DNA from: Alkalihalobacillus sp. LMS6
GTDB taxonomy: Bacteria > Bacillota > Bacilli > Bacillales > Bacillaceae_D
Direction of reading: 5' to 3'
Length of the DNA: 64,000 nt
NCBI RefSeq assembly: GCF_024362765.1
Contig: NZ_CP093302.1
Span: 891,001-955,000 of the forward strand
Made by a program: the position numbers and the translations under genes
Shown: positions 51,404-61,239 of the stretch, piece after piece
Numbering within the stretch: position 1 is the stretch's first letter
How the letters are laid out: every line of letters begins with the position of its first letter
The notes under the pieces: generated by a model
The model's database searches: none
Told to the model about the DNA's origin: nothing
Seen by the model: only the letters and a program-made list of their open reading frames with translations

Positions 51404-52435
51404 TTACGTTTGTTCGAGCAAACCAGGTCGCGTATGACCATTAAAGCCTTTCATCGTTGTTGCGGCACACAATGAGTTTAAGATCGCCTCTTCTACTACT
51501 TCTGCAGTGGCGGCGAATAGCTTAGACACGTCTTCATGTTGATCATGTAAAAACGAAACCTGCTGAAGAGAAAAAGGTGGATCATGAGGAATTCGATTTG
51601 CGGTAGAAAAAGCAATGACGATATCGCCACTTCCATTGGCGGCGAAAGACGCTGTACGTCCTAATCCAAGTGTGCCTCGTTTTGCGACACGTTTTAATTG
51701 GCGCGCATCGAGAGGCGCATCGGTAGCAAGAACGATAATAATGGAACCATCTGGAGGTGACGCACCGTCGTTTCCTGAAGCGATGGAAATTTGATTAGCG
51801 TGACGACTATATATCCAATCCTCTTTCTTTCCGTAATTCGTTAACACCAGACAGCCAACTGTGTAGGTGGAAACTACGCGGGAACTTGTGCCAATCCCGC
51901 CTTTAAAGCCTAAGCATGACATTCCTGTTCCAGCGCCGACCGCACCTTCTTGAGTAGGTTCAGTAGATGCTGTTTCAATCGCTTGAACAGCATCACTCGG
52001 TTTTACATGCATACGGCGTATGTCATTTAAGTACCCATCGTTACATTCCGCCGTCACGACGTTTACAGTACCTGTTGTCACACCAATTTGAGGATTTTGC
52101 GTTAGGAGGTAGGAAAGGGTTCCTTCGGTTACAGCTGGAACGGAGAACGTGTTTGTTAGCATGATAGGGCTCTCAAGTACACCTAATTCTTCAAGCTGAA
52201 TGAGCCCTGTTGTTTTGCCAAAACCATTTAATACATAGGACCCTGCCTGTGCTTTTTCTTCAAACAGATTTCGACGATGAGGCAAAATCGCCGTTACGCC
52301 GGTTCGAATGTGTTCTCCTTCAATAAGCGTAGAATGACCTACTTGGACGCCTTCTACATCGGTTATGCAGTTATGCTTACTGGTAGTGAATCCTGGGAAA
52401 GAAAAGCCTGCTTGTCTCGCTGGAGAATGAAGCAT
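51404..52435 (-). CDS. P1 family peptidase (DmpA/BapA type)
   Basis: An autocatalytically processed aminopeptidase-like protein of 343 aa of family S58. NCITDVEGVQVGHSTL is the family opening, GAVGAGTGMSCLGFKGGIGTSSR contains the self-cleavage site before Ser and the nucleophile, and AAEVVEEAILNSLCAATTMKGFNG is the typical C-terminus. Family members cleave D- or beta-amino acid N-termini. The start is the ATG at 52435 after AAAGGAGG. It is divergent from the ROK kinase gene. Confidence 0.9.
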   Translation of the reverse strand: MLHSPARQAGFSFPGFTTSKHNCITDVEGVQVGHSTLIEGEHIRTGVTAILPHRRNLFEEKAQAGSYVLNGFGKTTGLIQLEELGVLESPIMLTNTFSVPAVTEGTLSYLLTQNPQIGVTTGTVNVVTAECNDGYLNDIRRMHVKPSDAVQAIETASTEPTQEGAVGAGTGMSCLGFKGGIGTSSRVVSTYTVGCLVLTNYGKKEDWIYSRHANQISIASGNDGASPPDGSIIIVLATDAPLDARQLKRVAKRGTLGLGRTASFAANGSGDIVIAFSTANRIPHDPPFSLQQVSFLHDQHEDVSKLFAATAEVVEEAILNSLCAATTMKGFNGHTRPGLLEQT

Positions 52436-52542
52436 GAAAAACCTCCTTTTCATCTATTTTACAAAAAACAATCAGAACGTAAAGCAAAATAAGAGGATGG
52501 ATGCTATACTTTTTACTAGTTTACTGGGTAGGAGGAAAAGGA

Positions 52543-53415
52543 ATGAACAACGTTCGATACGGTGGTTTGGAAGCTGGAGGCACAAAAATGATTTGTGTGG
52601 TAACAGATGAGGCAGGGGTTTGGTTGGATCGCCTTACGATCCCAACATTAACGCCAGAAGAAACCGTTCCACCTATTGTTGCTTTTTTTAAAAAGAATGG
52701 AATTACAAGTCTAGGGATTGGTAGTTTTGGTCCTCTAGACCTAAAAGAAGGCTCCGATACATATGGTTCTTTAGCGAGTACGCCCAAAAAAGGCTGGAAA
52801 GGCTATCCATTGTTAGATGCATTTAATGAACTAAATGTTCCGATCGAAATCACGACAGATGTAAACGGTGCGGCATTGGCGGAAGCGACAAAAGGAGCTG
52901 CTAAAGGGTTAGATAGCTGTATGTACATAACCGTTGGAACGGGAATTGGCGCTGGAGCAGTTGTAAATGGAAACGTATTAGAGGGATTATCCCATCCTGA
53001 AATGGGGCATGTACCAGTCAAACCACATAAGGATGATTCGTTTCAAGGTCACTGTCCGTATCATGGGACATGTGCAGAAGGGATGGCTGCAGGCCCAGCG
53101 ATTGAAGCGCGTTGGGGGAAAGCCGGCATAGAGTTAGCGGGAGACGATAAGGTATGGCAGCTAGAAGCCTATTATCTTGCTCAAGCGATTGCAGCATATA
53201 CGTACGTATTATCCCCGAAAAAAGTCATTATCGGTGGTGGAGTCATGAAGCAAAAACAGCTTTATGCCCTCATACGAGAAGAACTTGTCCAACAGCTAAA
53301 TGGCTATATGGATATAGGAAATCCAGACGACTATGTTGTTCCTCCTGGCCTTCATGAACACGCTGGGATTGAAGGGGCATTGTTACTTGCCCGTCAAGCA
53401 GAAAGAAAACGTTAA
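52543..53415 (+). CDS. ROK family fructokinase
   Basis: A sugar kinase of 290 aa. GGLEAGGTKMICVV binds phosphate, TTDVNGAALAEATKG and TVGTGIGAGAVVNG follow, and the ROK zinc site is EMGHVPVKPHKDD with HCPYHGTCAEGMAAGPA. It matches the GmuE/YdhR/ScrK-type fructokinases of bacilli, which phosphorylate fructose to fructose-6-phosphate. AGGAGG precedes the ATG at 52543. It is monocistronic. Confidence 0.9.
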   Translation: MNNVRYGGLEAGGTKMICVVTDEAGVWLDRLTIPTLTPEETVPPIVAFFKKNGITSLGIGSFGPLDLKEGSDTYGSLASTPKKGWKGYPLLDAFNELNVPIEITTDVNGAALAEATKGAAKGLDSCMYITVGTGIGAGAVVNGNVLEGLSHPEMGHVPVKPHKDDSFQGHCPYHGTCAEGMAAGPAIEARWGKAGIELAGDDKVWQLEAYYLAQAIAAYTYVLSPKKVIIGGGVMKQKQLYALIREELVQQLNGYMDIGNPDDYVVPPGLHEHAGIEGALLLARQAERKR

Positions 53416-53420
53416 ATCCA

Positions 53421-53459
53421 AAAGCTATGATGGCTACATCCGTACCCATCATAGCTTTT
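53421..53459 (+). terminator. Terminator after ROK kinase
   Basis: AAAGCTATGATGG (53421-53433) and CCATCATAGCTTT (53446-53458) form a perfect 13-bp stem with a T-run. Confidence 0.88.
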
Positions 53460-53579
53460 TTATATGGAGAAGAAGGATTTTGTCGAATGGAACACGTATT
53501 TGTTAAAGGAGAGAAGAGGAGGCACAGCGAAAGAAGCGATACATACGATAGATTAGCATAGATAAGGGAGGTCTTTTCG

Positions 53580-55229
53580 ATGTCTTATTCTCACTTTCAA
53601 GCTTATCCACATTCTGACCGTGTCTTAGAATTAACAAAAGAACTTGTTCATCAGCCGAGTATTTCTGGAACGACCCAAGAAAATCAAATGGCTGATTTAA
53701 TTCATTCAATTTTGTTGCGCAACCCTTATTTTCAAAAGCATCCAGATAACGTAAAGCAGATTCCTTTAAAAGGAGATCCTCTAAATCGAATCGCCATTGT
53801 AGCGATGCTCGACAAAAACGCTCTATCAAAACGAGCGACGATATTACTTAGTCATTTTGACGTTGTCGGAGTGGATGATTTTGGCCTTTATAAGGAGGAA
53901 GCTTTTAAACCGGTTCAATTACAGCAGCGTCTTTTACAAGAGCAAGAAGGATTTTTAGACGAAGATGCTAGGAAAGATTTGCATTCCAATGACTACTTGT
54001 TCGGCAGAGGTTCAATGGATATGAAAGCAGGCCTAGCTATGCAGTTATCCATTATGGAAGACATTGCGAACGACGAGCATTCAAAAGAAAATATTTGTCT
54101 AGTTGCAGTTCCAGACGAAGAAAAATTGTCGCTTGGTATGTTTGCTGCTGTAGAAGAACTTGAACGCTACCAACAAGCTGGCTGGGAATTTTCCGCATGC
54201 ATTTGCTCAGAACCGAATTTTTCAGCTTATCCAAACGATTTTAATAAATATATTTATACTGGTTCAACCGGTAAACTGTTACCGTTCATCTATTGTTTAG
54301 GAAGAGAGACACATGTCGGTCAACCCCTGGAAGGCATTAATGCTTCAGTTATGGCCGCGCAACTTGCAGTTGAAATGGAATGGTCGGATAGCTTCTCTGA
54401 TCAACTAGATGGAGAGTCATCCCCTTCTCCAACGTGCTTGCGAATTCGTGATTTAAAAGAAACCTATGATGTTCAGACGCCTAATGAATCCTACTTGTTT
54501 TATAACGTACTCACCTTACATTCTAGCCCTGAGGCAGTCATGGAAAAAGTAAAACAGGCCTGTCTCCATGCAAGCGAAGCGATTTACGAACGATTGGTCA
54601 ATCATCGACTTGCTTTTGGGACAGATGCTCTAGCTGCTGCTGTCCCGCAGCCAAAAGTGTACACGATTACAGAACTTTATGAGCGAGGAATCGAAAAGTA
54701 CGGCGTTTCTTTTAAACAATCTTATGAAACCATTATCGAAGAAAGCATCGCAGAGAATGATAATTTTACTGATCAAACATTGACTGTCGCAAGAAACTTA
54801 TCATCCTATTTCTTAGATCTCGCACCCTTTTATTTATTGTTGTTACAGCCACCTTATTACCCGCACGTCAAGCTGGATGAAACGAAAGATGATGCCATCC
54901 TCCAGCTAACTAAATCGTTGCAACACATTGGAACCGAATCGTTTCAAGAATCCATTGTATTAAAGACATTTTTCCCTGGATTGTCTGATGTGAGTTACCT
55001 CCGCTCTAAAGGTGACGAGCGAGCAGAAACAACGCTAACAACCTTTATGCCACTCTATAATAAGAATTACCTAATCCCTATTCAGGCCATTCAGAAACTC
55101 AATGTGCCAACGATTAACGTAGGCCCATTTGGAAAGGATGCGCATAAACGAACAGAGCGATTACAGCTGTCTTATTCAACAAAAGTAGCCCCAGTTTTGT
55201 TACGTTATGCGACAAAGCATTTAGCCTAG
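53580..55229 (+). CDS. rocB: RocB-like M20 family peptidase
   Basis: A protein of 549 aa, near the B. subtilis RocB length (566). The M20 metal-site pattern is TILLSHFDVVG, LFGRGSMDMKAGLAM, AVPDEEKLSLGM and CICSEPNF, and NVGPFGKDAHKRTERL is the C-terminal site with His. In B. subtilis rocB belongs to the arginine/ornithine utilisation regulon. Here it is alone, not with rocA/C/D/F. AAGGGAGG precedes the ATG. The function is a metallo-amidohydrolase of arginine catabolism by homology only. Confidence 0.85.
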   Translation: MSYSHFQAYPHSDRVLELTKELVHQPSISGTTQENQMADLIHSILLRNPYFQKHPDNVKQIPLKGDPLNRIAIVAMLDKNALSKRATILLSHFDVVGVDDFGLYKEEAFKPVQLQQRLLQEQEGFLDEDARKDLHSNDYLFGRGSMDMKAGLAMQLSIMEDIANDEHSKENICLVAVPDEEKLSLGMFAAVEELERYQQAGWEFSACICSEPNFSAYPNDFNKYIYTGSTGKLLPFIYCLGRETHVGQPLEGINASVMAAQLAVEMEWSDSFSDQLDGESSPSPTCLRIRDLKETYDVQTPNESYLFYNVLTLHSSPEAVMEKVKQACLHASEAIYERLVNHRLAFGTDALAAAVPQPKVYTITELYERGIEKYGVSFKQSYETIIEESIAENDNFTDQTLTVARNLSSYFLDLAPFYLLLLQPPYYPHVKLDETKDDAILQLTKSLQHIGTESFQESIVLKTFFPGLSDVSYLRSKGDERAETTLTTFMPLYNKNYLIPIQAIQKLNVPTINVGPFGKDAHKRTERLQLSYSTKVAPVLLRYATKHLA

Positions 55230-55277
55230 GCTTGATGGGTTTTGGGTGAGGAATGTTAGACACAATCTAAAAAAATT

Positions 55278-55342
55278 GCTCTAGCTCAAATGCTCCTTTA
55301 AGAACCTAGTCGGTCAAGAGGGCTCTGCTAGAGCTTTTTTTC
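55278..55342 (+). terminator. Long stem-loop terminator after rocB-like gene
   Basis: GCTCTAGC (55278-55285) and GCTAGAGC (55327-55334) pair across about 41 nt and are followed by T7. Confidence 0.65.
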
Positions 55343-55490
55343 ATTTACCATACCAACTGTCGTTAAGAGAAAGTGTCGTTTTGATGCAAAACAATAAAAC
55401 AGAAAAATTGTAAATTTTATAGGTAGAGGATGAAATCGTAGTGTACACTAGAAAGAGGGTTTGAAGTGTGAACAAGTAAGGAGTATACAT

Positions 55491-56996
55491 ATGAAAACAT
55501 CATCCTTGGTAACGGCTGGTCTCTTACTCGGAATTTTTATGGCAGCGATTGATAATACCATTGTTGCAACGGCTATGGGCACGATTGTAGGGGACTTGGG
55601 AAATTATGATCAGTTTGTCTGGGTCACCGCAGCATACATGGTTGCGATGATGGCAGGTATGCCGATCTATGGCAAATTATCTGACATGTATGGAAGAAAA
55701 CGGTTCTTTTTATTTGGTTTAATTGTTTTTTTAATTGGCTCTATTTTATGTGGGTTGGCTGATTCTATGAATCAACTTATTGCCTTTCGAGTAATTCAAG
55801 GAATTGGTGGAGGCGCATTAATGCCAATCGCATTTACGATTATTTTTGATATTTTCCCACCTGAAAAGAGAGGGAAGATGACAGGGTTAATCGGCGCTGT
55901 TTTTGGCGTTTCTAGTGTGTTTGGCCCGTTAATGGGTGCGTTTATTACGGAAACGTTAAGCTGGCATTGGATTTTCTATATTAATGTACCGATCGGTGCA
56001 GTTGCATTGTATTTAATTGGTCGTCATTATAAAGAAACGTTGGAAACGAGAAAACAGAGAATTGATTGGCTTGGGGCTTCCACACTTGTTATTGCGGTTG
56101 TTTGTTTAATGTTCGCGTTGGAATTAGGCGGAGAAGCTTATGGTTGGTCTTCACCAGAGCTTTTGGCTTTATTTGCCTTAGCGTTGGTCGCTTTCATTGT
56201 TTTTGTTTTTGCGGAACGTCGTGCAGAAGAACCAATTATTTCGTTTTGGATGTTCAAAAAGAGGTTGTTTGCGACATCGCAAATCATTGCATTTATTTAC
56301 GGTGGGACGTTTGTTGTATTAGCCATTTTCATCCCTATCTTTGTGCAAGCCGTTTTTGGAGGATCTGCATCGAGTGCTGGAACGACGTTAATGCCAATGA
56401 TGATCGGTTCAGTCGTTGGAAGTATGACAGGAGGGATGTTGCAAACAAAGATACCATTTCGGACAATGATGATCTTTTCAGGTGTATGCTTTTTGACCGG
56501 AATGATCTTACTCTCGACGATGACACCTGACATTTCGCGTATCATGCTAGGGGTCTATATGTTTTTAGCAGGATTAGGTGTTGGATTTTCCTTTTCATTA
56601 TTACCGGCAGCTTCGATTAATGATTTGCCAAAGCGTTATCGCGGATCGGCAAATTCAACGAACTCGTTTTTGCGTTCATTCGGAATGACCGTTGGAATTG
56701 CAATTTTTGGGACTGTACAAACCATGTCATTTTCAAACCGTATGAATGAAGCATTTGCCGATAGGGTGAACGAAAACTTAATAGCAGATCCACAAGAGTT
56801 GTTTACACCAGAAGGTCGGGCACAAATACCAGACGATGTTCTGGCAGTCATTACAACAACGATGTCGGACTCCATCACGTTTATTTTCACCTTGGCAATT
56901 ATTCCGATAAGCTTAGCTCTGCTAACATCCTTTTTTATGGGCGGAGAAAAAGTAGAAACGAGCGAGGACTTAAAGATGAAAGGGTCACCTGAATAA
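55491..56996 (+). CDS. DHA2-type MFS drug transporter (EmrB/QacA family)
   Basis: A protein of 501 aa with 14 predicted transmembrane helices. AAIDNTIVATAMGTIVGDLG (motif D1), GKLSDMYGRKRFFLFG (motif A), FRVIQGIGGGALMPIAFTII (motif B) and GVSSVFGPLMGAFI (motif C, antiporter) are all present. It is a proton-coupled multidrug exporter like Bmr3/Mdr. AAGGAGT precedes the ATG at 55491. No divergent regulator gene is adjacent. Confidence 0.92.
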   Translation: MKTSSLVTAGLLLGIFMAAIDNTIVATAMGTIVGDLGNYDQFVWVTAAYMVAMMAGMPIYGKLSDMYGRKRFFLFGLIVFLIGSILCGLADSMNQLIAFRVIQGIGGGALMPIAFTIIFDIFPPEKRGKMTGLIGAVFGVSSVFGPLMGAFITETLSWHWIFYINVPIGAVALYLIGRHYKETLETRKQRIDWLGASTLVIAVVCLMFALELGGEAYGWSSPELLALFALALVAFIVFVFAERRAEEPIISFWMFKKRLFATSQIIAFIYGGTFVVLAIFIPIFVQAVFGGSASSAGTTLMPMMIGSVVGSMTGGMLQTKIPFRTMMIFSGVCFLTGMILLSTMTPDISRIMLGVYMFLAGLGVGFSFSLLPAASINDLPKRYRGSANSTNSFLRSFGMTVGIAIFGTVQTMSFSNRMNEAFADRVNENLIADPQELFTPEGRAQIPDDVLAVITTTMSDSITFIFTLAIIPISLALLTSFFMGGEKVETSEDLKMKGSPE

Positions 56997-57001
56997 ATGA
57001 G

Positions 57002-57032
57002 AACCTGTAGCTAAGGCTGCAGGTTTTTTTAT
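57002..57032 (+). terminator. Terminator after DHA2 transporter
   Basis: AACCTGTAGC (57002-57011) and GCTGCAGGTT (57016-57025), with one G-T pair, are followed by T7. Confidence 0.85.
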
Positions 57033-57117
57033 GAAAATTAACAGAGACAGCTATTAAAAATTGGCGGAACTTGTCGATATGTATAATGTACGTTAGATAG
57101 AGAGAGGAGAACTGCGC

Positions 57118-58125
57118 TTGAGTAGTATTATTGTTAAAAATGCAGCGAAATACTTGCCAGAATCTATAAAAAACCGTGAAGACATGCGCACCCATTTTGC
57201 GGCTGTTGGTGCACAAGTTGATTCACTTTTTGATATAGGCGGGAGAGAAAATCATCCATATATTAGCGATTATCGACAAGAGACGTCGGTTACGATGGCA
57301 ACAAAGGCATGCCAAGCTGTTTTAGATAAAGAGGGACTTTCGTTAGCAGATATACACGGTTTGTTTTTTGTATCGGATGCACCTGAGTATACGGTTCCTT
57401 CGAATGCAATTACTATTGTAAATGCGCTTGGAGAGGGCAACGATGGAGCTGTAAAATTTGTGATGGATTTAAATCAAAATTGTACAGGGTTATTGTCTTC
57501 TTTTGATATGGTAAGTGCGTATATGAAGACGCGCAATGACTTAAAGCGATGTCTACTTGTTAGTGTATTTAACTCCACCCATGTGTCGCATCAAGACGAT
57601 CCGGTTACATTTGGCTTTTTAACGGATGGTTCAAGTGCGCTTCTTCTAGAAAAGACCGAACAAGATGGAAAAGGAATAGTCGATTCTGATACGTTAATTG
57701 GTTCTGATGGTTGGGAATTAATGAGTTTTCCTGCCGCTGGGTACTCGAAAGTATTTAAAGAAGAAACGACATTAAGAGAGCGGACGCTACGGTGGGAAGT
57801 TGGTCCAGCTGGCTGGATTCCCGATAAATATATGGAAGTCCTGCCACAATTATTGGAACGGAATGGCTTAACAGAGAAAGACATTGACTACTTTATTTGC
57901 TCGCAATTTCACGAAGGTTTAGTGAAAAAAACATGTGAATTAATGGAGTCGTCGATGGATAAATGGTTGTTTGTCAGCCGTGACTACGGATATGCAGGGA
58001 ATGCTTCACCAGGTTTTGCTTTTGAATCAGGTTTAGAGTCAGGTAAATTCACAGAGGGAAAAACGATTGTTTGGTTTTCATTCGGCGCAGGCTATACGCT
58101 GTCGGCATTATTATATAAATTTTAA
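57118..58125 (+). CDS. KAS III (FabH)-like condensing enzyme
   Basis: A thiolase-fold protein of 335 aa related to 3-oxoacyl-ACP synthase III. The nucleophile is C122 in DLNQNCTGLLSSFDM. H265 in ICSQFHEGL and N295 in YGYAGNASPGFAFESGL complete a Cys-His-Asn triad, and IVWFSFGAGYTLSALLY is the end of the fold. The usual HQAN motif is absent. No acyl carrier protein or other fab gene is nearby, so it is probably not the housekeeping FabH. The TTG start follows AGAGGAG. A small STAS-like gene begins 18 bp downstream. Confidence 0.82.
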   Translation: MSSIIVKNAAKYLPESIKNREDMRTHFAAVGAQVDSLFDIGGRENHPYISDYRQETSVTMATKACQAVLDKEGLSLADIHGLFFVSDAPEYTVPSNAITIVNALGEGNDGAVKFVMDLNQNCTGLLSSFDMVSAYMKTRNDLKRCLLVSVFNSTHVSHQDDPVTFGFLTDGSSALLLEKTEQDGKGIVDSDTLIGSDGWELMSFPAAGYSKVFKEETTLRERTLRWEVGPAGWIPDKYMEVLPQLLERNGLTEKDIDYFICSQFHEGLVKKTCELMESSMDKWLFVSRDYGYAGNASPGFAFESGLESGKFTEGKTIVWFSFGAGYTLSALLYKF

Positions 58126-58143
58126 AAAAAGGACTGATGTTTG

Positions 58144-58482
58144 ATGTATTCAATGAATCTCGACAAAAACAAAAAACGCTTCACAATTGTTGTGAGTGGA
58201 TTTATTACCGAAGAGGAAGCGGAAGCATATACAAACGACTATGTTAAGCATGCTTCTTCTATTAATTGTGCGGAATATACGCTCGTATTAGATGGTAGCG
58301 ACATTATTGCTTCTAAACAGAGCATGCTAGATGGACTTAAAGCGCTTATTCAATCTTATATTGACCATGGCTACAAAGAAATTTTATTCGTTCAAGCAAA
58401 ATCACCTTCAGCTCGAGCGCAGTTGCGTCGAATCGATGTACTCATGAACAATGTTCGTTTAATCGAAGTAAACGAAGTATGA
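58144..58482 (+). CDS. Small STAS/SpoIIAA-like protein
   Basis: About 112 aa. The pattern KRFTIVVSGFITEEEAEAYTNDYVKHASSI, then YTLVLDGSDIIASKQSMLDGL and GYKEILFVQAKSPSARAQLRRI, resembles the SpoIIAA-like/STAS fold (strand, acidic loop, helix). It lacks an obvious phosphoacceptor Ser in the D-S-x-G form. The start is the ATG at 58144. It is cotranscribed with the KAS III-like gene and probably works with it, but the role is unknown. Confidence 0.6.
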   Translation: MYSMNLDKNKKRFTIVVSGFITEEEAEAYTNDYVKHASSINCAEYTLVLDGSDIIASKQSMLDGLKALIQSYIDHGYKEILFVQAKSPSARAQLRRIDVLMNNVRLIEVNEV

Positions 58483-58489
58483 GGTGAGG

Positions 58490-58517
58490 AAGAGGCCTAT
58501 TACCCAGGCCTCTTTTC
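58490..58517. terminator. Terminator between KAS III/STAS unit and galT
   Basis: AAGAGGCC (58490-58497) and GGCCTCTT (58507-58514), with T-rich flank, lie between the convergent genes. Confidence 0.8.
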
Positions 58518-60041
58518 TTATCGGTTATTTCTTTCACAATACCTCCAAAAGCGATTGAATCCTTCTAATCCCTCTTTAGAATCTTTGAAAACACCAGCAT
58601 GATGCAGAACTGCCATAAAAATATGCCCAACTTCTTTTTTTAGTTCATCACCAATATTATCTTTTGTCAGCTTTTGCCCTAATCGTCTTTTCAGTTCGAT
58701 TGCCCAATGACAATGCTTTTCCGTATAAGGAGACTGAGAGAGTGAAGTTTCTGCATGTTCATTTAGTAGAACAGATGCAATTTCTTCTAACTCCTTTTTT
58801 AACCGACCTGGCAAAATGGCTAGCCCCATGACTTCAATAAGACCAATGTTTTCTTTTTTAATCGCATGAGCTTCTTGGTGAGGATGAAACAAACCGAGAG
58901 GGTGCTCAACTGTTGTTCGATTGTTACGTAGAACTAAGTCTAGTTCGTAATGATTGTTGTTCATACGGAGCACAGGTGTAATGGTGTTATGAGACTCATT
59001 TTCCGTAAAAGCAATTAGATCAAGCGAGTGATCAGAATAAGATCGCCAGTTTTTTAAAATGAGAGAGGAAGCCGCAATTAAGTCGCTTCGATTCGCTCCC
59101 GTTAAACGAATTACTGACATAGGCCACTTTAAAATGCCTGCTTCAACCGTAGGAAACCCTATGTTTGAGAGCTTTTGTTTAAGCGGAGCATGAGCCATTG
59201 GAAATGAATGCATCCCGCCTTGATAATGGTCGTGTTCAAGAATAGAGCCGCCAACAATAGGTAAATCTGCATTCGATCCAATAAAATAATGTGGGTATTG
59301 ATCAATGAAATCGAATAATCGTTCAAATGTCGTGTCGTTTATTTTCATTGGTGTTTGTTCGCCGGAAAAAATGATCGCATGCTCGTTGTAGTAGACATAT
59401 GGAGAAAACTGAAAATACCACTCTTCACCAGCTAATGTAACAGGAATATAGCGTAAATTGTGTCTGGCAGGATGGTTAAGTGAGCCTTTGAAACCTATAT
59501 TTTCTTTAGCAAGAGGCCCGTTTGGGTAGCGTTTTGGTTGTAACTGCTTTCGTGCCTCCGCAAGTGCTGTTGGATCTTTTTCGGGTTTTGACAAATTGAT
59601 CGTTATGTCTAATGGTCCGTAAGCTGTGTCGACATGCCAACTTTCATTTAATTGAATCCGATCCATTCGAATGTAATTGGCATGTTTGTTGAACTCGTAA
59701 AAGGATTTAGTCGCTGTTTCAGGACCATATTTGTTTTCTTTGTGTCTAAACCAAATCGTCACGTCACTTGGCCGAGGAAGAAGAAGATTCATAATCGCTG
59801 TGTCGAATAAATCACGATGTGTGACCGTATTATGAGAGATCAAGCCTCGAGAAAACGCCCAGTCAAGTAAAGGGGACAAAATGTTTTCAAGCTGTTCTTC
59901 TTCCGTGACGTGAACTTCTTCAGGATAATCGAGTTGTAAAAATTCAAGAAGGCGGTTATGAAGATAGCGTTTATCTTCTGGTAAGAATAAGTTCTTTCTT
60001 AGACCGTAAAGCAATAACTGTTCGATATAAATATGAACCAT
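58518..60041 (-). CDS. galT: Galactose-1-phosphate uridylyltransferase (type 2)
   Basis: A protein of 507 aa, the length of the Gram-positive GalT form. IVGGSILEHDHYQGG carries the HxHx catalytic region (in place of HPH). It exchanges UMP between UDP-glucose and galactose-1-phosphate in the Leloir pathway. AGGAGGG lies inside the end of galK and the ATG directly follows the galK stop. No galE is in the window. Confidence 0.95.
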   Translation of the reverse strand: MVHIYIEQLLLYGLRKNLFLPEDKRYLHNRLLEFLQLDYPEEVHVTEEEQLENILSPLLDWAFSRGLISHNTVTHRDLFDTAIMNLLLPRPSDVTIWFRHKENKYGPETATKSFYEFNKHANYIRMDRIQLNESWHVDTAYGPLDITINLSKPEKDPTALAEARKQLQPKRYPNGPLAKENIGFKGSLNHPARHNLRYIPVTLAGEEWYFQFSPYVYYNEHAIIFSGEQTPMKINDTTFERLFDFIDQYPHYFIGSNADLPIVGGSILEHDHYQGGMHSFPMAHAPLKQKLSNIGFPTVEAGILKWPMSVIRLTGANRSDLIAASSLILKNWRSYSDHSLDLIAFTENESHNTITPVLRMNNNHYELDLVLRNNRTTVEHPLGLFHPHQEAHAIKKENIGLIEVMGLAILPGRLKKELEEIASVLLNEHAETSLSQSPYTEKHCHWAIELKRRLGQKLTKDNIGDELKKEVGHIFMAVLHHAGVFKDSKEGLEGFNRFWRYCERNNR

Positions 60042-61217
60042 TTATAGCCCTCCTTCATAAATTTTTTTGACCCCGTCTCCAGCTAAGCTTGTATAAAAAT
60101 CTGGTTGGATCTTTGTATGCTGATGATACTGCTTCGCCACATTTTCTTTAAATTGGCCAATATAACTTTGATGAACAAGACTTACAGTGCACCCTCCAAA
60201 TCCTGCACCAGTCATTCGAGTGCCAATACAGCCACTTTGATCTTTTTGGATAGCGTAAAGGAGGTCAAGTTCATTTCCAGTAACGTCATAATCTGTAGCA
60301 AGCGAGTCATGTGATTCACACATAAAATGACCAAATTTATGAATATCGTGCGCTTTTAAGTGTTTGACAGCTAGTTGAACGCGATGATTTTCAGTGACAA
60401 TATGATTGATTCGTTTTTCTAAGACGGGATTCTGGATGGTCGCTTTCGCAATTTGCCATTCTTCAACGGTTAAATCGCTTAAAGATTCCAATTGATACCC
60501 CGCTTCCTGTAAGATTGCTACCCCTTGTTCACACTCTGCGCGACGCTCATTATACTTTGAATCTGCTAAGCCACGCTTTTTATTTGAGTTTGTTAGCACC
60601 AATGCATACTCACCCAGTTCAAGCGGCACAAGCTCGTGGTGAAGGGTTTTCGTATCAATAAAGAGCGCATGTGCTTCTTTCCCAAGGCCCACAGCATATT
60701 GATCCATAATGCCACTATTTACCCCGATATAATGATTTTCAACACGTTGACAAAGTTGAGCAAGCGTCGTTCGATTCAAATTTGATCGAAGGGCATCATT
60801 TAGGAAATAAGCGGTCACCATTTCGATGGAAGCTGAGGACGATAACCCTGCTCCGTTTGGTAAATCCCCGAAAAAATAAAGGTTCATACCTGGAAGCCGG
60901 TAGCCGAGCTGCTGAAATTCACGAAGCACTCCTTTTGGATAATTGCTCCAATCGTCTTTTTCAGAGTAAGTAAGGTTATCAATTGAATACTGATAGGTCG
61001 TTTGAAAATTAGCGCTCTGCATGTTAATCGTCTCATCGTTTCTAAAATTTACTGCTAAGTAGGTACCCATCTCTAATGCTGCAGGAAATACATAGCCACT
61101 GTTATAATCTGTATGTTCACCAATAAGGTTAACACGCCCTGGAGAAAAATAAATTCGTTGAGGGTCTTCATTTGCAAATGAGTTAAAGGCTTGTTTTAAT
61201 GAGTCAATAATTGTCAT
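60042..61217 (-). CDS. galK: Galactokinase
   Basis: A GHMP kinase of 391 aa. The signature GRVNLIGEHTDYNSG is at residues 27-41, LPNGAGLSSSASIEM is the ATP loop, and MTGAGFGGCTVSLV is the third motif. It phosphorylates galactose at C1. AGGAGTG precedes the ATG. First gene of galKT. Two AGAAAACGG elements upstream suggest LacI/CcpA-type control. Confidence 0.97.
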   Translation of the reverse strand: MTIIDSLKQAFNSFANEDPQRIYFSPGRVNLIGEHTDYNSGYVFPAALEMGTYLAVNFRNDETINMQSANFQTTYQYSIDNLTYSEKDDWSNYPKGVLREFQQLGYRLPGMNLYFFGDLPNGAGLSSSASIEMVTAYFLNDALRSNLNRTTLAQLCQRVENHYIGVNSGIMDQYAVGLGKEAHALFIDTKTLHHELVPLELGEYALVLTNSNKKRGLADSKYNERRAECEQGVAILQEAGYQLESLSDLTVEEWQIAKATIQNPVLEKRINHIVTENHRVQLAVKHLKAHDIHKFGHFMCESHDSLATDYDVTGNELDLLYAIQKDQSGCIGTRMTGAGFGGCTVSLVHQSYIGQFKENVAKQYHQHTKIQPDFYTSLAGDGVKKIYEGGL

Positions 61218-61239
61218 GTAATCACACTCCTACCTCTAA

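Noticed and set aside
53464..53556. Possible 30-aa peptide starting MEKKDFVEWN before the rocB-like gene
   Set aside because: No ribosome binding site is found; it directly follows the preceding terminator, and the product is too short to judge.
55278..55342. T-box or other leader RNA upstream of the DHA2 transporter
   Set aside because: No T-box sequence or specifier loop is present. The long stem with T7 fits a terminator of the rocB-like gene, and the transporter start lies 150 bp further.
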